From positions 19,783,001 to 19,847,000 of the forward strand of contig OY987265.1 of the NCBI GenBank assembly GCA_963920665.1: a DNA stretch of 64,000 bases, read 5' to 3'. The first letter of the stretch is position 1, and every line of letters starts with the position of its first letter. A program made the translations under genes and the position numbers. Source of the stretch: Straminergon stramineum (taxonomy: Eukaryota; Streptophyta; Bryopsida; Hypnales; Calliergonaceae). Below the pieces are notes generated by a model. That model was given only the letters and a program-made list of their open reading frames with translations, was not told the origin of the DNA and did not search any database. This document shows, one piece after another, positions 35,347 through 47,300 of the stretch.

Positions 35347-37872
35347 TTACTGCATGAATCTCTTCAACCAGACCCCAATGTTTAAAAAGCTTTCAAAATC
35401 CGATTGAGGTCTGTCAATAGCGTGAATATCTTCTGGGAACAGGATGACTTTGACTTCTTGTCCTCTTGCACGCAAGGCTTGCACGTACTGGAAACCATTG
35501 GAGACTGGCACTCTTCTGTCTTGTGCTCCAAGCAGAAATAAAGTCGGTACCTTAACCTTGGAAAGGTGGGCAATGGGAGAGCACTGATAAAGCGCAGTGA
35601 GGTCCCTTACAGAAGGTGCTTCCGAGTAGTTGAGAAGACCCTCCTTTCCAAAAGCTTCCACATAGCACCAATCTGGAATATCAGTGATTCCCACCATACA
35701 AGATACGTTGCACACGGGGTTTCTGGCAATAGCTGTCGTGAATCGTTCAGGTGCTTGGCCAATAAGATGTGTCGCCAGAAAGCCGCCATGAGAGCCACCC
35801 AGCACAGCAACTCGAGCAGGGTCTGCCATTCCATTCCCAATAACCAGATCCAACGCCGCAATCACATCCTGAACATCCTGCCGACCTACATTACCAAGCA
35901 AAGACTGCAGAGCTTCCTCGCCAAATCCTAGTGAGCCCCTGTAGTTTACATGGAGGAGACTGAATCCCAAGGCGGAGAGGAAAGCTGCATTCCTGGAGAA
36001 GCTCGTTTGACTCACAGAATGTGGACCTCCGTGCAGTACGACCACCAGCGGAGGAATACTCTCTATCCTCGCCTCCTCTGTTGGAGGGTTGATGGACCCC
36101 GTTGGCGAAACAAAGATGGCCTCAAATGGTTGCCCTGAGCCTTCGGATAAAGATTTCAGAGGATCCGTCAGGGGCGCAGGAACTTGCAGCACTTCATATT
36201 TCATAGCTTGCATTGCTGATTCCACCTTCGCAGCAAATCTGAGCGAGGGAACATTGATGGTCGACCAGCTCCATTCTTTGCCATAGTGACCTAGCTTTAA
36301 GCTCTGAGGCTCAGTTGGGGAGCTCACAACTGCAACCACGCAACTGTTTTGCATTCCAAGAAGATTCCACGAAGCGAAAGACTCAGAAGAGCTAACTGTG
36401 GTCACATTCCCATTGTCAACGTCGATAGCAAGAATGACCTGCTGACTCCGCCAGGTTGAGGAGAGCAACAGTGTAGCACTGTCATTCAACCAAGGATTCG
36501 CAATGAGGTTGGAGCAATAAAGACCAGGAAAGGAGCCTTCTTCCGCATGTTGCACCACCTTGACCACTTCTTTGATCTGCTTTTGACCGCTGATAATCCC
36601 GTCTGCCGGCCAGTTGATACAATGCAGCGAGTTCGTGGCATTGTGCGCTCCACTGTTGACCGCTGCTTGAGCAGATAAGAACACCAGCATCTTCCCATTT
36701 GGGCTGAACCGCGGAGAAAATGCACTGCTCACGCCTTCTGTCAACTTGATAGCTACAGGCGCTGCATTGGAAGGCTCCTTCCCGGGAACAGGCGCTTCAA
36801 CATGATAAAGATAGCACGGTCTATTGAAGCAATACTTCATACCCAGCTTTCTTGGCGTACTGAAGTTATCGGCGTAAGAGGACCAGCCCACAAAGACCAG
36901 CGACTGTGGAGAATCGCCTGTTTGAGGAGCCCAAACCACTTGCCCAGCACTAACATCACTGGCAATCCCTTCGACAGTCTGCACAGCCCCGGTGCTCACA
37001 TTTGCTACATAAATCACTGGTCTCCGTTTCCCTGAATAAGACTCCCCCCAATCTTCCACCCAGTCTCCTTGACCTTTCCAATTCCCTGCCTCCAAGGCGG
37101 CACTGCTGTTTTGACCCGACGTTGAAGCGCTCTGCCCAAAAATAGGTCGTGAAACAGCCGGCTCCTCGGCCACATACGCAACAGAGTCCTCGTTCTGACT
37201 CCATGAAACCCCCTCAAACCATCCGTCTCCGTAGATAGAGCCATGCACACTCGAGGCCACAAAAATCTCCCGAAGGAGCTGTCCGGGACCCCAAATCTCA
37301 AGCTTGGTGGGCGAGGTGGCGTCTTTAGGGTTTCGGATTATCAGCACTTTGGCTCCCGAGGGAGAAGGAACAATCAAGCTCGCCCCGCTAATCTCAAACG
37401 GAAACGGGGACCAGTGATAATCGGAGACAGGAGCGGTGGTCGTCTCGGGAATGTAGACCGTGGACAGAAAAGTCCTTTTGGCATTAGCAGGAAGGTTCAC
37501 CTGACTCATGGCCACCACCACATCAAAACCACCTTCCCCTTTCCTGGACGGAATCGTCCATGCCTTGTCCATACTGGGAATTGCATAAAACGCCTGCAAT
37601 AATTCAGACTCGGCCTCTGTACTAGGGTCCGTCTTCTCACCAGCAACGGGCGACATGGCTTTTCCTGACACTACTTGATCCATGGCACAGTAGCACCTTC
37701 CCTTCTTCTTCAATGCAAACACACTTCCACCCGGTAATGACGAGAAACGCAAACTCCTCAGCTTCGGGACCTCACACCATCCCCGCCCTTGACGCCATCT
37801 GCATTCGATCTTAGAATTCGGGGTGAGAAGTAACCTTGAGGCATGGGCGGCCACTAGACTAGCTATCGCCAT
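35347..37872 (-). CDS. Acylamino-acid-releasing enzyme (S9C prolyl oligopeptidase family)
   Basis: Removes N-acylated (acetylated) residues from peptides; plant members also degrade oxidised or glycated proteins. One uninterrupted frame of 841 codons. The N-terminal half is the beta-propeller, starting near SELLQAFYAIPSMDKAW. The C-terminal half is the alpha/beta hydrolase, with HGGPHS, the nucleophile Ser694 in GGSHGG, Asp785 in GAQDRR and His817 in EDIHAID. About 80 residues precede the conserved start, longer than typical cytosolic members. The first 63, rich in Ala/Ser/Leu/Arg with few acids, resemble a plastid transit peptide, and a second Met (residue 64, 37683) could give a cytosolic form. 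No intron is needed, unlike the multi-exon relatives I know in flowering plants. Confidence 0.95.
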   Translation of the reverse strand: MAIASLVAAHASRLLLTPNSKIECRWRQGRGWCEVPKLRSLRFSSLPGGSVFALKKKGRCYCAMDQVVSGKAMSPVAGEKTDPSTEAESELLQAFYAIPSMDKAWTIPSRKGEGGFDVVVAMSQVNLPANAKRTFLSTVYIPETTTAPVSDYHWSPFPFEISGASLIVPSPSGAKVLIIRNPKDATSPTKLEIWGPGQLLREIFVASSVHGSIYGDGWFEGVSWSQNEDSVAYVAEEPAVSRPIFGQSASTSGQNSSAALEAGNWKGQGDWVEDWGESYSGKRRPVIYVANVSTGAVQTVEGIASDVSAGQVVWAPQTGDSPQSLVFVGWSSYADNFSTPRKLGMKYCFNRPCYLYHVEAPVPGKEPSNAAPVAIKLTEGVSSAFSPRFSPNGKMLVFLSAQAAVNSGAHNATNSLHCINWPADGIISGQKQIKEVVKVVQHAEEGSFPGLYCSNLIANPWLNDSATLLLSSTWRSQQVILAIDVDNGNVTTVSSSESFASWNLLGMQNSCVVAVVSSPTEPQSLKLGHYGKEWSWSTINVPSLRFAAKVESAMQAMKYEVLQVPAPLTDPLKSLSEGSGQPFEAIFVSPTGSINPPTEEARIESIPPLVVVLHGGPHSVSQTSFSRNAAFLSALGFSLLHVNYRGSLGFGEEALQSLLGNVGRQDVQDVIAALDLVIGNGMADPARVAVLGGSHGGFLATHLIGQAPERFTTAIARNPVCNVSCMVGITDIPDWCYVEAFGKEGLLNYSEAPSVRDLTALYQCSPIAHLSKVKVPTLFLLGAQDRRVPVSNGFQYVQALRARGQEVKVILFPEDIHAIDRPQSDFESFLNIGVWLKRFMQ

Positions 37873-38821
37873 AACCCGATAGCCCTAGATAGGATTCATT
37901 GCAAAAAGGATGGTTGTTGGGCGCAAACTTACAAAAGAAGACGGTAGAATTCTCCCGAGATTAAGAGATATTGTCCTCCGGTTCTGCTTCGTGAAATCCT
38001 CGCAAAATGTTCCCTCTATGAATGGCGCCCGGCTTCCAGTGGGCTAACCCTGATATGACCTCTGCATCTTCTGATTCTTATCCTCTCCAACGCAGGCTGC
38101 GTGTTCAACCAAATTCTTTGGTGAGTGAGCTAGCACTTTCTCGCAACTGAACCAAACGAATGAAATCAGATGCAAAAATCAAATGAATGAATGAAACTCC
38201 AATATCAACCTCCCTTTTTAGGTCAGTCTCTCGACCACCTCGAATCATGCAAATAACTACCGACCTTCTCGATTCTTTCGTTTCAAGACGAAGACTCACA
38301 GACTGATCAACATACAGCGTCGAAATTGCGAAGCTGACACCGACGATTCACGAGGGAAAGAGAGAAATTTGCGAAACCAAAACAGAAACCCACAAAATGT
38401 GATTGCAAGCAGACATACCAACAGGAATGTAGCAGCCAAGCAGCTTCGGAATCGTAACTGCTCCAGAGATGAAAGATGCTAAAAGCAAATTGGAAAGAGG
38501 CCGACCCTGGAGAAGGATCCAAAAATAGCCGAATCTTCGAACACCGCAGGAAAGCTCGGTATCTGGAGATTTTCTGGGGAACCTTCAGATCTTCTCCATC
38601 GGTAGCAAATGCGATTCGGTTCTGGAATCTGGAGACGGAAATTCAATAATGGAACAGGGCCATATTCAATAAGGTACATGCCAACACCCGACCACGAGTC
38701 TACAATAACTTCAAGCCGGCAGACTTAGTATCCGGCAGATACTAATCGGGTATTTGAAGGGTATCGGTTTACGATTGCGAGTGTATTATGCTGGTATCGA
38801 GTTTACATGGCGAGGGTGTTA
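37873..38821. promoter_or_regulatory. Upstream region of the peptidase gene
   Basis: Balanced composition continues for about 800 bp beyond the start codon, as expected for promoter plus leader of the minus-strand gene. No TATA box could be fixed and no upstream coding exon is needed. Confidence 0.35.
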
Positions 38822-38883
38822 TGCGGGTATCAGTATCAGGTCAGGTATCAATATCAAGTCAGGTATAAGTATCATGTCAGGTA
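38822..38883 (+). repeat. 18-bp minisatellite, three units
   Basis: Tandem copies of TATCAGTATCAGGTCAGG with a few substitutions. A two-frame peptide repeat (QYQVRYQYQV) read from it is a by-product. Confidence 0.8.
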
Positions 38884-39744
38884 TATTGCAAGGGTCTTGG
38901 GAGGACATAATGTCGTCTTGAAAATAACATCTATTGTCACTCCTGTAAATTGGCATTTTAATTCGCAAGATGGTAAAGGTGTTATATGAAGTCTATCCTC
39001 CAACCAAGGGTGAATTTACCCCCTCATTCCCTCAACAAAGGGTAAATGTGAAAAATTGTCCTTATTTTTTGGTTGGTTAATTTTGTATGTCTCCACTTCT
39101 CCTAGCTAATAGCTATAGGGCCTCTGAGTGATTCAAAATATGAATTCAAAATTTTCAAATTTTATCATGAGTGGCAAATAAAAAAGTTCAAATGCTTTCC
39201 CTACAGGTAAATTCACCATGCAAGACAAGCTTCATATGATGCCTTTAACATCTTGCTTTTTTATTCTTAAAACAACAATCTAATGTTCAAACATATCAAA
39301 TGTGACTCAAATGATGGCGATTGATGTGAAGGATTTGGCATTCAAAGCAAGAGCTAAGTTAGAAACATCCATTCTTATTCATATAAACTAGTGTATATAG
39401 ATGGAATTAAAATCATCATTACGTGTTATTTTTGCCATGTAGACAAATGGAAATAATTAGTAATCAAAAAGAAAAAAAAAATACAGATTTTTTTGTATTT
39501 TATGTGAATTTTCAAAGCCAAGCATGGGAAAAAAATTCAAAGTGTTCAATAGATGCATGTCTCATGCGTCTTGAAAAAGACTCCTAACTGTTATTTAAAA
39601 GCATTTTACTATACAATCATGAAGCCTCATTTGTAAAGTAGAAACCATTCAAGGTGAAGTCATATTGGTGACATTTCAATAGACATTGTCTAATAGAAAT
39701 GGAGGGATGAATGTTAACATATAGTTCTATCTTCGTGAATCATA
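38884..39744. other. AT-rich spacer, nothing recognised
   Basis: No gene or paired element ends identified. Confidence 0.5.
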
Positions 39745-40676
39745 TTAACTCCTAAAAGACCATCATGCATTTTTTGGCTACATAGCAATTTTGGGTAAGT
39801 ATATGTGACTAGAGATTTCTATATTTTTGGCCAAAATTTTAATGGAAGGTGGGGACGAGGAATATCTTTAATATGCACTAAATTTCATGATGTTTGAAAA
39901 TATGAATCAAAAGTTATGGCCTAATATGTTACTTTTTTTTAAATGGGTAGTGGAGGCAAATTAGAAAAAAACACTTTTTCATAAACAAAAATTTGAAATT
40001 AGTTTTCTAGAGATATGTATACATGGACAGCTTTGAATCATTACATTTTGATCAATGAGTTAAAAGTTATGAGGAATTTTTGTTTACGGGTAATTATGGA
40101 TTCTCTACTCTAAAATAAACTTCAAAGTCCTTTATCTTACTCAATTTTCAATATTTTTGGAAAAAAATAAAATTTTCAATACTTCATAGGATGTAGACTA
40201 TTTATTACAACATTGCAACCATTTGGATTGGAATTTTTCAATTCCATAATTAAATTCTTAACAATTTAATATTTCGAATCATTCTCTACTATTGTCTACT
40301 TACTATTTTTTTCCTATATGTTATACAATTCCAAATGATATGAAAATTTTCAAGCATGTGGCCAAATTGTCTAGGAAAAAGAATCCAAAGAAGCACCACC
40401 ATTTTGGACATTTTTCATAGAAAAGTGAGTTGTGAAATGTAGCTACCTTGTTTTTAGCAGGGCCAAAAAGATGATTTCAATGAATTTGAATTCTAATATC
40501 TTGCAATCCACGCAGTAGAAATTTCAGAAATTTTTACCACATGTTCTCAAGTCAGCATACTACAAGATCCTATGGTTACATATGTCAAAAAAAAATTTCA
40601 AAAATTTGGTACTTGTATTGAAAATGGCAATTTGGGAGCATTTGTGAAAACATAGTCATAGAACTTTAGGGGTTAA
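39745..40676. mobile_element. TTAA element, subfamily 1 (932 bp)
   Basis: Left TTAACTCCTAAAAGACCATC and right (reverse complement) TTAACCCCTAAAGTTCTATG. Closely collinear with 17139-18647 without its Stowaway insertion; many blocks are identical, such as GAATCCAAAGAAGCACCACC. It may show the uninterrupted form of that element. Confidence 0.85.
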
Positions 40677-40921
40677 ATTATAGGAAGAAGATAGAAAAGA
40701 CATGAAGGTTTATTTCCCCATCCCGCCATAGAAGAAAGAGATATTGAGAAACATGTTCTAGCAACTCAACTAAAATGTATCTCCTTCATCCACTAAGCTA
40801 TGTAATAAACTACCTAGATGTCTTTCTACATCCCATAGAATATGTAAAGACTCACTAGATGCATTAGAAAAAATCTTGGACTTTCAAATGGATTGAGATA
40901 CATCATTGAGATGTGCAAATA

Positions 40922-40938
40922 TATAAATAAATAAATAA

Positions 40939-40993
<55 letters not shown>

Positions 40994-41026
40994 TAAATTT
41001 ATTTATTTATTTATTTATTTATTTAT
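40922..41026. repeat. (AAAT)n-(AT)n-(TTTA)n cruciform microsatellite
   Basis: An AAAT-type run, a central AT run of about 45 bp and a TTTA-type run form one long self-complementary block. It could extrude as a hairpin and is likely length-variable. It lies between a subfamily-1 TTAA element and a lone TIR end near 41145. Confidence 0.9.
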
Positions 41027-41237
41027 ATAAAATTAAAAATTACAATCTAACATGATTTTTTTCTTAATTTCCAATTTTTGTTATATTTGCACATTTGACT
41101 AGGAGAAAAACAACCTTCTAAAGAGCCCAAATTTTCTCTAATGTATTTTGCACTTACTAGGGATTTAGTCTAGGTTCTATGGTACTTTGACTACCAATAT
41201 CCTACAATACATTAGCTACCTCAAAGTAATAGCTACC

Positions 41238-42122
41238 TTAACCCCTAAAATTCTATCATGTTTAGAGGCCCAAAACTACTTCAAAATACTTGTCCTCAAA
41301 GCAAGGTCAAAATCTTCATCAATATTTGTTTTTAACAAATCTAAATGTAGGATCATTTGGTTAATTTGTTCAAATACATTGTCCCAAGTTTTAGAGTGAA
41401 TATCCCCACCAATTGCAAGTTCAATGTACTTTGACTTTAAAAAGTAGGCTTCTCTAGCCCTTCCAAAAGGTAAAGTCATGCCATTCAGCATTTATAGAAA
41501 AAAATACATATGTCCTATAACTTGTGCATTTTATTCAATATGTTGAAAAATGTGTTGAAAACATATGTAAGAAAAATTGAACCAAATTAAAGAACTTTCA
41601 AACTCATTTAAAAAATTATAAAAATGGAAGGTGTTACTTATTGAAAGACAAAACTAATATGGTAATAATTTTTGGAAATATTTGAGAAATCCTAATCCCA
41701 ATAGTGAGAATTTTCTAGTAAAAATAATACCTTTCTTTTTCTTTTTCTTTGAAAATTTTCAAAATTGAAAGCAAAAGACAATGTTATATATTTTTTCTAA
41801 CTTCATTGCTTGCAAAACAAAACTCTTCATAACTTTTACTTCACTATTCAAAATTAAATGATTCAAATATTTTTGAATAGGTATCAATCTATACAATCCA
41901 CTAAAAATAATTGTATTTTTTTTCCCGATTTGACATAGAAATCGAAAAAATCCTTCAAACTTTTGCAATATTTGTTGGATTGACATCAAACAAAGCATCA
42001 CATATAGATTATGACGAGTAGGGTCCATTTCTTCAAAAATTCTAGCAAAAATTACAAATTATGAAGTCAATAGAGCCTACCCAAAAGTACAAAGTAGTCT
42101 CTTTGGTCTTTTAGGGGTTCAA
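41238..42122. mobile_element. TTAA element, diverged (about 885 bp)
   Basis: Left TTAACCCCTAAAATTCTATC and right (reverse complement) TTGAACCCCTAAAAGACC. The right target is TTCAA rather than TTAA. A 71-aa minus-strand frame inside has no recognisable similarity to a transposase. Confidence 0.6.
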
Positions 42123-43150
42123 GTTAGTCAATTCCAATAGATCAAATACTCATCGTTCTTTATACAAAATAACTTCCAAGAGTTCAAAGGTTCAAGAACA
42201 TTATTGCAATAATGCAAAGTTGTTTTCTTGAATCTTGAATGTTAACATGTGTATTTCATTGTTGATTAACCCTAAGGGCTCCAACAACCATATCTTAGAT
42301 GATGAACTAAATACTTTAGGCCAATTAATGTTTTGTTAATTTGCATTCTCAATAATTCACAAGAATTCTTGAATAATTAAAAGATATTTTTTTTGTATAA
42401 CCAATTTCATGAAATCAAGGAAAACAATGTATTGGTACAAAAATGTGAAAAAATCTTCCGTAAAACTAGTTGTTAAATGATTAATGGACTCACATCAAGA
42501 AGAAATGATGATTATACATTCATCATTAGATGAGATTTGAGCCAAATAGAAGATTGCGAGTTCCCTACAATTCTCAACAATGGTGAACTCAATAAATTGC
42601 GCTGTCGCATTGTAAATGCATTCATTATGTGAAAATACATAATTGTTTGTTAAATTGGAGGGTTTTTTTTTCTAGAGTCTCAAGAAACAAATGGGGGCAT
42701 CTTTTATTTGAATTCTTTTTTTACCTCTATTTGACAAACATTAAGTTCTTTGATTTCTATACTTGAAGATGTTTTAATATTTTAGTTTATTTATTTGAAA
42801 TTGTAAAAAACAAAAGGTAAAGCTTGTTTTACCTTTCTTTGGTTGTTTTTAATGGATTAGAAGTTCACATAGATAATGTGGATAGACTTATTGAGGATAG
42901 GAGGTGGCCCATGGGTGTATTATGGCCCATGTGATATCTTAGTGACTAAAATCTACTAACTTAGGTGGATGGTATGGAGGTGGAGGTGATGGATGAGGTG
43001 GAGGGTCATCTTCTTCCTCCTTCTTGTTTGCTTGGGAGAATCCGTCACTTTTGGAAGGCATGGCACTTTGTACATGGAGATTTTTGCAATGAAATTTTGA
43101 GAGCTTGTGTATCTTATTTTTTTGTTTTCAAAAAGCTATCACTCACTAAG
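42123..43150. other. AT-rich spacer
   Basis: No gene. A lone left-type tip TTAACCCTAAGGGCTCC lies at 42266. Confidence 0.5.
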
Positions 43151-43690
43151 TTTGGAGTTAGTATGTGTAAGTTATGAGTTTGGGAGTGAAGTGTTGTGGA
43201 CATGCTTCAAACTTTCAAGAGAGTGAGCTTTGGTAGACTATAAAAGATGGATAGTACCTTAGTTTTGAATGAAACTTGTAGAGGTTGTAGATACCTATGT
43301 TAAATTTTCAAAATGGGGTTATTTTCTTGGTTTGGAATTATGATGTGAAAGTTATGGACTTGAGAGCAAAAAGGTGAAGAGATACTTTCAGTTTTCAAGA
43401 GAGTGAACTTTGAAGGGCTATGAAAGTGAGACAGTACTTTAGATTTGAGTGAAACTTGGGGATGTTGTAAATAATCATGTTAGCTTTCCAAAATGAGTTT
43501 ATTTTCTTGGTTTGGAGTTATTATGTGAAAGTTATGTGCTTGGGAGTGAAGTATAGGTGAACTGCCTTTGAGTTGAGAAGGGTGAACTTTGACCACCCAT
43601 AAAAGTCAGACAATAGCTTAGTTATGAGTGAATTTTGGAGAATTTGTAGAACTTCTTGTTAGCTTTTCAAGTACATATCACATTCTTAGT
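43151..43690 (+). repeat. Tandem array, three 180-bp units
   Basis: Units start TTTGGAGTTA at 43151, TTTGGAATTA at 43331 and TTTGGAGTTA at 43511, exactly 180 bp apart; a degraded fourth begins near 43690. Each carries GTGAAAGTTATG, AGAG(A/T)GAACTTTG, a GACAGTA(C/A)-like block, GTGAAACTTGG-type sequence and CATGTTAGCTTT. Units differ by many substitutions but few gaps, so the array is old but length-conserved. No continuous frame spans it. Confidence 0.85.
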
Positions 43691-44844
43691 TTGAAGTTGT
43701 ATATTGTTCGTGACATTCATTTTTCTATCAGACACTTCTCCAAAGGGAGTTTATGGAGGATATGACTTTTTCTACTATCTTTTATCATATATGATGTATA
43801 TTAAAACTCCATGACATTTTTTGAGGGGTATATGGAGATGTGATAGTATTTTGGTCTATATGGCATCATCTAGGGGTTTATTATTATGTTTGTGATTTTA
43901 TATGACTACGAGATCTTCCATTATTTTGGTCACATCTAGTTGCAGCTAGAAGCCCGTGTTTTCTCAAGGCAAGGCCTCTCTACTTGACAACGCCACTGCA
44001 ACAATGTTGATGTGGTCAAACGATGGCCACGTCACATTTTTTTTCAGACCTTTTTTTCAATTTCAAGACCAAAAACAATCTTTTTTTTAGTATTTATGAA
44101 GGCTAACAGCAGTCAATTGTGCTCTCACTACTACATGAACAACATGGGGAACATGCTTGAAATGGCCCCTTATTTTTTCAAATCTCATCTAATGCTTTTG
44201 ATTGCCAAAATAAAACAATATACTTATCTTGAAATATAAACTTAATACCAAATTCTTCAAATTAAGACAATATCCATGAATTTGGTAATTTAAAGTAGAA
44301 TTCTTTACATTAGTGGACCAAGGGACATGACCAAAACATTTAGAGCATTATGATTGGAGGAGAAAAAGGGGATGATCCAAGATCACTTTACACTAGCCCT
44401 TGTAAATGAAGTGAGACCAAGGCTTAAAATGGATGATAAACTGATACAGAAACCAACATGTTCTAAAGTGGATAAGGTTTCATGATCACTTGAATTTTGC
44501 ACCATGACAACCTTGAGAGATTCTCTTGCTAAATTTTTAGAGGACCAAACCATCCCAACAAAGTTAATTGATCTATTTTTATTAGTCCCTAATGCTCTTT
44601 ACTACTATTTTATTGTTGTGAATGCAATTTTTACTACTAGAATATTATATTATGACTAGAATGCCATTTTTACTATTGAATTGTTATTTTATTAGAAAAA
44701 ATATAATATTGTCACAATCTTTGTACGGTTTTTTGAAAAAAATAAAAATTTAATGAAATATTTACAATTCAATCCTTGCTGATTCTTTTATCCAATGAAT
44801 ATGATACTCAATGATGACATCTCTCCATATGATAGTTTTAAGAA
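43691..44844. other. AT-rich spacer, nothing recognised
   Basis: No coding signal and no paired inverted ends. Confidence 0.5.
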
Positions 44845-45763
44845 TTTACCCCTAAAGCACTAAACTACGTTTTTTTGGCAACATAGTGATTTTGGTCAAT
44901 TTACTACAAATGGAATTATTCTTTTTCTTTGAAATTTTCACACAATATGTACCTAGGAGGTGCTTTGAGGCTAGAAAATTTTCATAAATTTTTTTTACAG
45001 AGCTAAAAAGTTATTGTATGGTATGTAATTCTCATTGCTCAACTAGCAACCTAGGTAGCTCAAAAAAATTCTTAAAAAATCATATTTTTAAGAAATAAAA
45101 ATTTGAAATTTGTTTTCAAGATTTATAAATATGTGAAAAGCTTTGAATCATTCCATTTTGATTAATCAAAGGATAGTTACGAAGAGTTGTAGTTTGATGG
45201 TAGTTATGGATTTTCTACTCACCTTGAAACTTTGAAGTCCCTTATTTAACTCAATTTTCATTCTTTAAAAAAAGCATAGGATGTAAGTTGTTTATTACAA
45301 CATTACAAACATTAGGATTGGCATTTTTCAATTCCATAATTAAATTATTAACAATGTAGTATTTCAGATCATTCTCTACTATTGTCTACTTACTAATTTT
45401 TCCTACATGTTGTACAATTCCAAATGATTTGAATTTTTTCAAGCATGTAGCCATCTTGCCTTGAAGAATGAATCCAAAGAAGCACTACCAATTTGGACAT
45501 TTTTTCATACAAATGTGACCAAGTGAAGTGCAATTGCTTGATTTTTTACAAGGCCCCAAAAGGATTTTGTCAATTCAAACACTATTTTCATATGCATAGT
45601 GGAAAATTCTGAAATCTTTTCCACATCTCCAAAATCCTACAAAATCCTACAATTACATGTGTCCAAAAGGTGTTTTTTTTCTAAAATTTGGTTCTTGTAT
45701 TAGAAATGGCAGCTTTGGAGTGTTTTTGGTGAAAACATGGTCAAAAACCTTTAGGGCTTATAA
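44845..45763. mobile_element. TTAA element, subfamily 1, diverged (about 920 bp)
   Basis: The left tip TTTACCCCTAAAGCACTAAA and a right end finishing CCTTTAGGGCTTATAA enclose an interior collinear with 39745-40676. Both tips and targets are mutated, making this the oldest-looking copy of the subfamily. Confidence 0.7.
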
Positions 45764-46258
45764 TCATACAATTTCATACCAATTGTGGTTCACTGTCAGA
45801 TGATGAATGAATTTGTCATGAATTTTTTGCTACAATCCTAAAGCATTTTAAGATACATACAAGTATGATGTTTGGGGGTCATTGTAGAGCTATAAAGATC
45901 AACATTACCTTGTTGGGTACAAGAGACAAATAAGTTGAAATCAATTTTTAATCATTAGGTAAGCTCTTAATCTACAAATGCCTATGCAACCCAAAGCGGC
46001 TAATGAATGAATTTGAGAGAAACTATAGAAATGAAGATTGGACATACTGATTTCTCAACGGGAATTTTTTTAACGTTTCAAATCAATGCTATTTTGTAAG
46101 GTGCAATTTTTTTGCTAAATAGCAAGATATATTTGCATGAATGCTATATTAAAGCAAACTTACATTATTTTCTACTTACCAAATGCTACCATCACTTTTA
46201 CCATTTTACATCAATTTTGATTTAGTGTTCTTCATTCATTGAAAGTTGTTCATCTAGT

Positions 46259-47040
46259 TACAGGTAGAACCTCTCTTAGTGCATATATGCAATAAAAGAG
46301 TTGCAAAGAGTAGGTGGACCTGTGCATGAATCAAGATGAAAAGCTAGCTACAGGAAAATTACTCTGGTCTTTTTGAATGCATAAACCTCTCTTAACCCCT
46401 AAAGGACCATAAGGCCACCACATGGCTTTTGCAACTACATTTGTAGAAAATTTGGAATGTGAACCTTACCAATAGTCTGTGACCAACAAAGAGACCCTAG
46501 ATGATTTTTTTTGCTGAATCCAGGGGTACAATCTGATCGAGAAATGATTGAGTGATTGATTTTCTATGAATTTTTTGAGAATAGAAAAAGTACTTTGGGC
46601 TATCACTTCACATGCTCATATCTTTTTTTCCACATCTTAAAATGATTTGAAAAAAAATTGCACATCTAAATCATGATGATATGTACTTGTGGAAAAAAAA
46701 TCAGAGTTTTTGGATCACTTTTGAGCATTCCGATTTCAACATTTCAATTTCAGCACATGTACAAAGTTCTGTAGAATTGGATATCTTTCATCAATTTTGT
46801 TAACGGTGGCATTTTCTCAAAAATTGTGCGATTTTGTCGATCTTTTTTTCATTGGAAAGCTACATAAGTCTTCTTTCATTTCAACGGTGACGATCATCAA
46901 AATCATATCACACATTTGAGAAATTATGCTTGTTACAAGAACTAGTCAAGAAAACAAGAGCTTTGGTCAACCCCCGGTCCTTTAGGGGTTAACTTAGTGC
47001 ATAATCCTGGCACCATGCACTAAGAGAGGTTCTACCTGTA
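46259..47040. mobile_element. TIR element TACAGGTAGAACCTCTC, host of a nested TTAA element
   Basis: Twenty-five bases starting TACAGGTAGAACCTCTCTTA at 46259 are repeated perfectly in inverted orientation at 47016-47040. Removing the nested element leaves about 185 bp. If the tip starts at CAGG, a TA lies on both sides. The perfect ends suggest recent activity. Confidence 0.85.
46392..46992. mobile_element. TTAA element nested in the 46259 element (601 bp)
   Basis: The ends TTAACCCCTAAAGGACC are perfect inverted repeats over 17 bp, with TTAA at both edges. It is inserted at a TTAA inside the 46259-47040 element (…CTCTC-TTAA-CTTAG…). It is the fullest relative of the 79-bp element at 60006. 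Confidence 0.9.
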
Positions 47041-47189
47041 CTACTATTCATTAATTTAGTTTTAACAACAATCAATCGTTACATTACAGTAAGGTTGCTG
47101 TAGTCCAAAATTTGTAGACTGAGAAAGCCCTGAATGCGTCCACTGGCTAGAAGATGCACATAAGTTAACGGACACAATTTTTAAATATA

Positions 47190-47300
47190 CCAGAGCGCTT
47201 GGCTCCCCTGCCAGGCCACCTGTGGCTGGCAGGCTTGTACTCTTTTATTTATGCAATGGAACTCTTTTTCATTTGTTTCAAAATTTTAAAAATAAAAATA
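47190..47300 (+). mobile_element. SINE-like repeat
   Basis: Contains GGCCACCTGTGGCTGGCAGG, then ATGCAATGGAACTC and TTCATTTGTTTCAAAATTTT followed by an A-rich tail. The same order occurs at 58423, 59170 and 60355. Confidence 0.55.

Noticed and set aside
41276..41491. 71-aa frame in a TTAA element as a possible transposase fragment
   Set aside because: No DDD/E motif or piggyBac-like sequence is visible, and collinear frames are absent from other copies.
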